Shown in pieces: positions 60,263 to 64,000 of a stretch of DNA of 64,000 nt. How positions within the stretch are numbered: position 1 is the stretch's first letter; each line of letters begins with the position of its first letter. The notes beneath the pieces are model-generated. The model saw only the letters and a list, made by a program, of their open reading frames with translations, ran no database searches and was not told the DNA's origin. Position numbers and translations under genes: made by a program. The DNA lies in the NCBI GenBank assembly GCA_036554285.1, contig DATBNO010000039.1:75807-139806 (forward strand), given 5' to 3'. The stretch is from JADGGM01 sp025449955. GTDB taxonomy: Bacteria; Gemmatimonadota; Gemmatimonadetes; Gemmatimonadales; Gemmatimonadaceae.

Positions 60263-61666
60263 ATGTCCCAACACACCCGCGCCGAGAAGGACCCGCTCGG
60301 CGAATTGCCCGTTCCCGAGAGTGCGCTGTACGGTGTGCAGACCGTGCGCGCCGTGCAGAACTTCCCCATCAGCGGCTTGCGTCCACTCCCGATGTTCGTC
60401 GACGCGGTGGTGTGGATCAAACGTTCGGCCGCTCTCACACACAAGGAGACGGGCCGGCTCGAGGCCCGCCTGGCTGAGGCGATCGTCGCCGCGGCGGATG
60501 AAGTGCTGGCCGGACAACACCGCGATCACTTCGTCGTGGACGTCTACCAGGCCGGGGCAGGCACGTCGCACAACATGAACGTGAACGAGGTGCTGGCGAA
60601 CCGCGCCAACGAAATTCTCGGCGGACGACGCGGTGCCTACACGCCCGTGCATCCGAACGATCACGTCAACATGGCACAGTCCACGAACGACGTGATCCCG
60701 ACGGCGATCCGCCTCGGCGTGCTGGCGCTGCTCCGCGATCTCGGGCCCGCGCTCGCCGGCCTTCGCGACCGGTTCCTCGACAAAGGCCGCGAATTCGACG
60801 ACGTGATCAAGTGTGGTCGCACCCACCTGCAGGACGCGATGCCGATTCGGTTAGGCCAGGAGTTCCGCGCGTACGGCATCACGATCGAGCGCAACGCGCG
60901 CCGGCTGAACGATGTGGGCGACTTCTTGCGCGACTTGGGGATCGGCGGCAGCGCGGTGGGCACTGGAGTGAACGTCGAGCCCCAATATCCGGCGCTCATG
61001 ATCCGGCACTTGCGGAAGGCGACGGGTCTGGATCTGCGCGAAGGCGAAGACCGCGTGCAGCTCATGCAGAGCATGGGCGATGTGGCGGCGTTCAGCGCGC
61101 AGCTCCGCACGTTCGCCGTGGACCTGAGCAAAATTGCGAGCGATCTGCGTCTGCTGGCGTCGGGACCACGCACGGGGCTGGATGAGATCGTGATGCCGGC
61201 GGTGCAACCGGGCTCGTCGATCATGCCGGGCAAGGTCAACCCGTCGATCGCCGAGATGGTGAATCAGGTCTGCTTCCAGGTGGTCGGCAACGACACCTGC
61301 GTGAGCGCCGCGGCCGAGCACGGACAGCTCGAGCTCAACGTGATGATGCCGGTCATCGCGCACAACGTGATGTTCTCGATGATGATTCTGACTAACGCAG
61401 CCACCACGTTGGCCGAGCGGTGCGTCGCCGGCATCACGGCCAACGTGGAGCAGTGCGCGTACTGGGTGGAGCGGTCCGCGGCACTGGCCACCGCGCTCGC
61501 GCCGCAAATCGGCTATGCGCGCGCGGCCGAGTTGAGCAAGCGGTCGGTGAAGGAGAACACGCTCATCCGGGACCTGGTGCGCAAGGACGGCGTGCTGCCC
61601 GAGAAAGACATCGATCGGGTGCTCGATGTGCGCCGCATGACCGAGATCGGCGTGCCCGGAAAATGA
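60263..61666 (+). CDS. aspA: Aspartate ammonia-lyase
   Basis: 467 residues, fumarase/aspartase superfamily: VYQAGAGTSHNMNVNEVLANRA, NMAQSTNDVIPTA and the signature GSSIMPGKVNPS with the catalytic serine. Reversibly splits aspartate to fumarate and ammonia; the N-terminal EKDPLGELPVPESALYGVQT fits AspA better than fumarase C. It could use aspartate imported by the DAACS symporter at 32882. Upstream intergenic DNA carries a GTTAGGC copy (60219). Confidence 0.88.
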   Translation: MSQHTRAEKDPLGELPVPESALYGVQTVRAVQNFPISGLRPLPMFVDAVVWIKRSAALTHKETGRLEARLAEAIVAAADEVLAGQHRDHFVVDVYQAGAGTSHNMNVNEVLANRANEILGGRRGAYTPVHPNDHVNMAQSTNDVIPTAIRLGVLALLRDLGPALAGLRDRFLDKGREFDDVIKCGRTHLQDAMPIRLGQEFRAYGITIERNARRLNDVGDFLRDLGIGGSAVGTGVNVEPQYPALMIRHLRKATGLDLREGEDRVQLMQSMGDVAAFSAQLRTFAVDLSKIASDLRLLASGPRTGLDEIVMPAVQPGSSIMPGKVNPSIAEMVNQVCFQVVGNDTCVSAAAEHGQLELNVMMPVIAHNVMFSMMILTNAATTLAERCVAGITANVEQCAYWVERSAALATALAPQIGYARAAELSKRSVKENTLIRDLVRKDGVLPEKDIDRVLDVRRMTEIGVPGK

Positions 61667-61723
61667 AGCCGCGTGCCGCGGCGTGTACTTGCCGTTGGGC
61701 CGCTTCCGGCCTATCCTGAAATC

Positions 61724-62179
61724 ATGCGGATCACGACGTGGGCCGAGTACGGTCTGATCTGTTCGCTGCACCTCGCACAGCGGGCGCGCGAACATCCCGT
61801 TACCGGCCGTGACATCGCGACCCGCGAACGGCTGCCGGCAGACTACGTCGAGCAGATTTTGCTCCGGCTTCGGCGGGCCGACATCGTCAAGAGCACACGC
61901 GGCGCGCACGGGGGCTACACGCTCGCGCGCGAGGCGCACGAGATCTCGGTGCGCGACGTGATCGCGGCGTCGGAGCTCACGACATTCGATCTCCACTGTG
62001 TGTCGCATCCGGTGGACGACGAGCGGTGCTCCGCGTCGCACACGTGCAGCATTCGGCCGGTGTGGGTGCTGCTCCAACAGAAGATCGACGCCGTCCTCGA
62101 TGGCGTGCACCTCTCCGATTTGATGTACGAAGAACCGATCGTCCGCGAACGGGTCGGGCTCCCCATCCTCCAGGGCTGA
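61724..62179 (+). CDS. Rrf2-family transcriptional regulator (IscR-like)
   Basis: 151 residues: winged helix (AEYGLICSLHLAQRAREHPVTGRDIATRERLPADYVEQILLRLRRADIVKSTRGAHGGYTLAR) and three cysteines (C-x10-C-x5-C) able to hold an Fe-S cluster, as in IscR. May sense iron-sulfur status, oxygen or nitric oxide. ATG 61724. Confidence 0.9.
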   Translation: MRITTWAEYGLICSLHLAQRAREHPVTGRDIATRERLPADYVEQILLRLRRADIVKSTRGAHGGYTLAREAHEISVRDVIAASELTTFDLHCVSHPVDDERCSASHTCSIRPVWVLLQQKIDAVLDGVHLSDLMYEEPIVRERVGLPILQG

Positions 62180-62198
62180 TCGCGACGCATCAGCGCGC

Positions 62199-62777
62199 GT
62201 GACGCAAATCGACCGCCTAACGATGTGGCGTGAATGGCGACGGGGCCGTGCGCTCCGCGACAAGGCGGATGCCTACGTAGCGACGCTCACCCTCGAGCCG
62301 TCGGCAGACGACGTCGCGTGGCTCTCCGAGCACGGAACTGGCGGTGACGTGGACCATGCGCGGTGGGAGCTGCGCTACGCGCGCCGCGCGCTCGGTCTCC
62401 TGAGCGCGCAGCGCGATGCGCTGGACGACCGCACCGCGTCGGTCGTGGCGCGGGCGTTGGCCAGCGCACTGTCGCGCGACAAGGCCGTGGCGCCCGGTAA
62501 GCTCCGCGTAGCCGAACACCAGCTCAATGAACGCCTCCGCGCGTATAGCGAGGCGTTAGTAAATCGTCAGGGAGAAGGAAGCGGCTGGCACTTGGGCCGG
62601 GCGCTACTCGAGTTTGCGGGGCGGAGGGAGGCTGTGAGTGCGGAGGACGTGGCGCATGCGTCGGAGATTCTGTCCCGCTACTTGGGGGACGGCAACGCGG
62701 CGCTCCGCGAACGCTTCGGATCTGCAGACCTTCCCGAAGACATCGCCCCGTCAGCAGCTCGCGACCTGACCAGATAA
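62199..62777 (+). CDS. Protein of unknown function
   Basis: 192 residues, mostly helical and charged, with no signal peptide or membrane helix. No motif recognised. GTG follows 19 bases after the Rrf2 gene, so the pair may be cotranscribed. Confidence 0.6.
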   Translation: MTQIDRLTMWREWRRGRALRDKADAYVATLTLEPSADDVAWLSEHGTGGDVDHARWELRYARRALGLLSAQRDALDDRTASVVARALASALSRDKAVAPGKLRVAEHQLNERLRAYSEALVNRQGEGSGWHLGRALLEFAGRREAVSAEDVAHASEILSRYLGDGNAALRERFGSADLPEDIAPSAARDLTR

Positions 62778-62781
62778 GGCA

Positions 62782-62806
62782 AAGCGGGCGACGATGTCGC
62801 CCGCTT
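62782..62806. terminator. Bidirectional hairpin terminator
   Basis: 10-base perfect stem AAGCGGGCGA / TCGCCCGCTT, loop CGATG, between the convergent unknown gene and tRNA-Leu. Confidence 0.8.
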
Positions 62807-62813
62807 GCACGAT

Positions 62814-62898
<85 letters not shown>

Positions 62899-62908
62899 GT
62901 GGACGCGT

Positions 62909-62937
62909 AACCTATTGAGCCGCTTTGACAAAGTCAA
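62909..62937 (-). promoter_or_regulatory. Sigma-70-type promoter of tRNA-Leu
   Basis: On the minus strand: -35 TTGACT (62937-62932), 17-base spacer, -10 TAGGTT (62914-62909), then 10 bases to the tRNA. The -35 lies in a TTTGAC-AAA-GTCAAA palindrome (62924-62938). Confidence 0.75.
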
Positions 62938-63026
62938 ACACTGCAGCGAACGCGTCGAGAGGGATAACGAGCGAGAAGTCGCAGTCAGGTTCCACACGTA
63001 CGCAGCGATCGCCGCGCACCAGCGGC

Positions 63027-64000
63027 GTGACCACAGTCCGAACAGATGTTCGGCGGTTGCGCGCGCTCGACGAGTCGGCATTGAATGCGACCAACGTGCT
63101 GCGGCAGCCGTGCTTCATTGCCGAGTCGCGGCACGGCGTCCTAACGGTCCACGGTGATGCGGAGTGGTCGGCGCCCGAGCAGCCGTCGGGCGTCGGCAAC
63201 GCCGGGTGGCACTGGGACGGCGAGCGCTTGCGCGCCCACACCGGGCGATATGGCTTTCGCCCGCTCTTCGTACGCCGGCTCGCCGATGGCGTGGCCATCT
63301 CGCCATCGTTAGTCAGGCTGCTGGCGATCGGCGGTTCGTTGCCGATCGACGACAGCGCCATGGCGGTGTTCCTGCGCATCGGATTCTTCGTGGGCGAGGA
63401 CACGCCGTTCCGCGACGTCCGCGTCTTGCCGCCGGGCGGGCGGCTCGAGTGGTTCGACGGCGTACTGTCCGTCGAAGCCACGTATCCGAGAATCCGCGCG
63501 AGTACGCTGACGCGCGCCGCGGCGCTCGACGCCTACATCGAGGCCTTTCGAGACGCCGTGCGCCGGTGTGGCCCGGGCGATCAGCCGAACGTCGTCCCAT
63601 TGAGCGGCGGACGCGATTCGCGCCACATCCTGTTCGAGCTCTGCGCGTCCGGCTTCCCGCCGGAACGGTGCCTAACGCTGCGCAACTACCCGCCGCGCGG
63701 ATCGCGCGACGTGGTGGTGGCCACCGAGATCGCGCGCGCGGTGGGCGTGACGCACGAGCTGATCGAGGAAGTTCCGTCGCGGGCGTCCGCGGAGCTGCGC
63801 AAGAATCTGATCACCCACTTCTGCGCCGACGAGCACGCGTGGTTCATGGCGCTCGCCGACCGGTTGTCGGGCCAGAACGTGGCGGTCTGGGATGGGATCG
63901 CCGGAGACGTGCTGTCCAACGGCCATCGGTTGGAGGCGCCGCTCCTGGCGCTCGCCCGGGCGGGCAACATCGAAGACCTCGCGCAGTCGCTGGTGGACGA
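63027..64000 (+). CDS. Asparagine-synthase-like protein (3' end outside window)
   Basis: At least 324 residues, open to the right edge. The N-terminal part resembles the class II glutamine amidotransferase remnant of asparagine synthase relatives (PLFVRRLADGVAISPSLVRLL, VRVLPPGGRLEWFDG). The synthase domain starts with the ATP loop PLSGGRDSRHILFEL. A nucleophile cysteine at residue 2 is not seen, so glutamine use is doubtful. Such proteins amidate asparagine, peptides or cell-surface sugars; the target is not visible. GTG 63027 is the best start found, without a clear ribosome site. Confidence 0.7.
   Translation, partial: MTTVRTDVRRLRALDESALNATNVLRQPCFIAESRHGVLTVHGDAEWSAPEQPSGVGNAGWHWDGERLRAHTGRYGFRPLFVRRLADGVAISPSLVRLLAIGGSLPIDDSAMAVFLRIGFFVGEDTPFRDVRVLPPGGRLEWFDGVLSVEATYPRIRASTLTRAAALDAYIEAFRDAVRRCGPGDQPNVVPLSGGRDSRHILFELCASGFPPERCLTLRNYPPRGSRDVVVATEIARAVGVTHELIEEVPSRASAELRKNLITHFCADEHAWFMALADRLSGQNVAVWDGIAGDVLSNGHRLEAPLLALARAGNIEDLAQSLVD

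Overview
This 64 kb window is chromosomal DNA from a GC-rich, Gram-negative bacterium. It is almost fully coding and contains no insertion sequence, prophage or CRISPR array. An alternative complex III operon, TonB/ExbB/ExbD systems, beta-barrel outer-membrane proteins, many lipoproteins and inositol-lipid genes, together with the general feel of the proteins, suggest Gemmatimonadota. That placement is inference; no rRNA gene is present to test it.

Layout. 0-4.4 kb: end of a CBM9-like secreted protein, a TrmJ-like RNA methyltransferase, a class III aminotransferase and two amidohydrolase-family proteins. 4.4-12.3 kb: the alternative complex III operon actABCDEF, preceded by a perfect CRP/FNR-type palindrome and closed by an intrinsic terminator. 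12.5-17.1 kb: trxC, tRNA-Ala(UGC), a CopC-CopD fusion, a HisKA_2-type kinase divergent from an ANTAR response regulator, and a Bcp-type peroxiredoxin. 17.3-22.5 kb: two further two-component systems, one NtrC-like with an altered GAFTGA loop and one OmpR-like. 22.7-27 kb: tonB-exbB-exbD-exbD, a beta-barrel protein and an orphan TonB. 27-36.4 kb: three amino-acid permeases, a dicarboxylate/glutamate symporter, a membrane pyrophosphatase and a Uma2 nuclease.

36.4-39.7 kb: a minus-strand ECF sigma / anti-sigma / TonB-dependent receptor unit. 39.7-47.4 kb: genes consistent with peptidoglycan amino-sugar salvage, namely a BadF-type kinase, two sodium:solute symporters, a class C serine hydrolase and NamZ, with an IscA/ErpA gene inside. 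48-50 kb: a CDP-alcohol phosphatidyltransferase and myo-inositol-phosphate synthase, pointing to inositol lipid synthesis. 50-54.8 kb: 2-oxoacid dehydrogenase E1alpha, E1beta and E2 with small companion genes. 55-58.8 kb: PHP phosphoesterase, a peroxiredoxin with an in-frame TGA exactly at the peroxidatic cysteine (probable selenocysteine), an SDR, thioredoxin reductase and a metallo-beta-lactamase-fold hydrolase. 58.8-64 kb: a membrane protein, a lipoprotein, aspartase, an Rrf2 regulator, tRNA-Leu(CAG) and the start of an asparagine-synthase-like gene.

Main points of interest. (1) The likely selenocysteine peroxiredoxin with a SECIS-like hairpin at 55895-56341, next to thioredoxin reductase. 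(2) A dispersed heptamer GTTAGGC/GCCTAAC, about 87 copies of its core by eye in both orientations and in intergenic DNA as well as genes, which accounts for most TTA leucine codons. (3) The CRP/FNR-type site before the complex III operon. (4) The amino-sugar salvage cluster. (5) A 38-bp polypurine inverted repeat at 42.2-42.3 kb.
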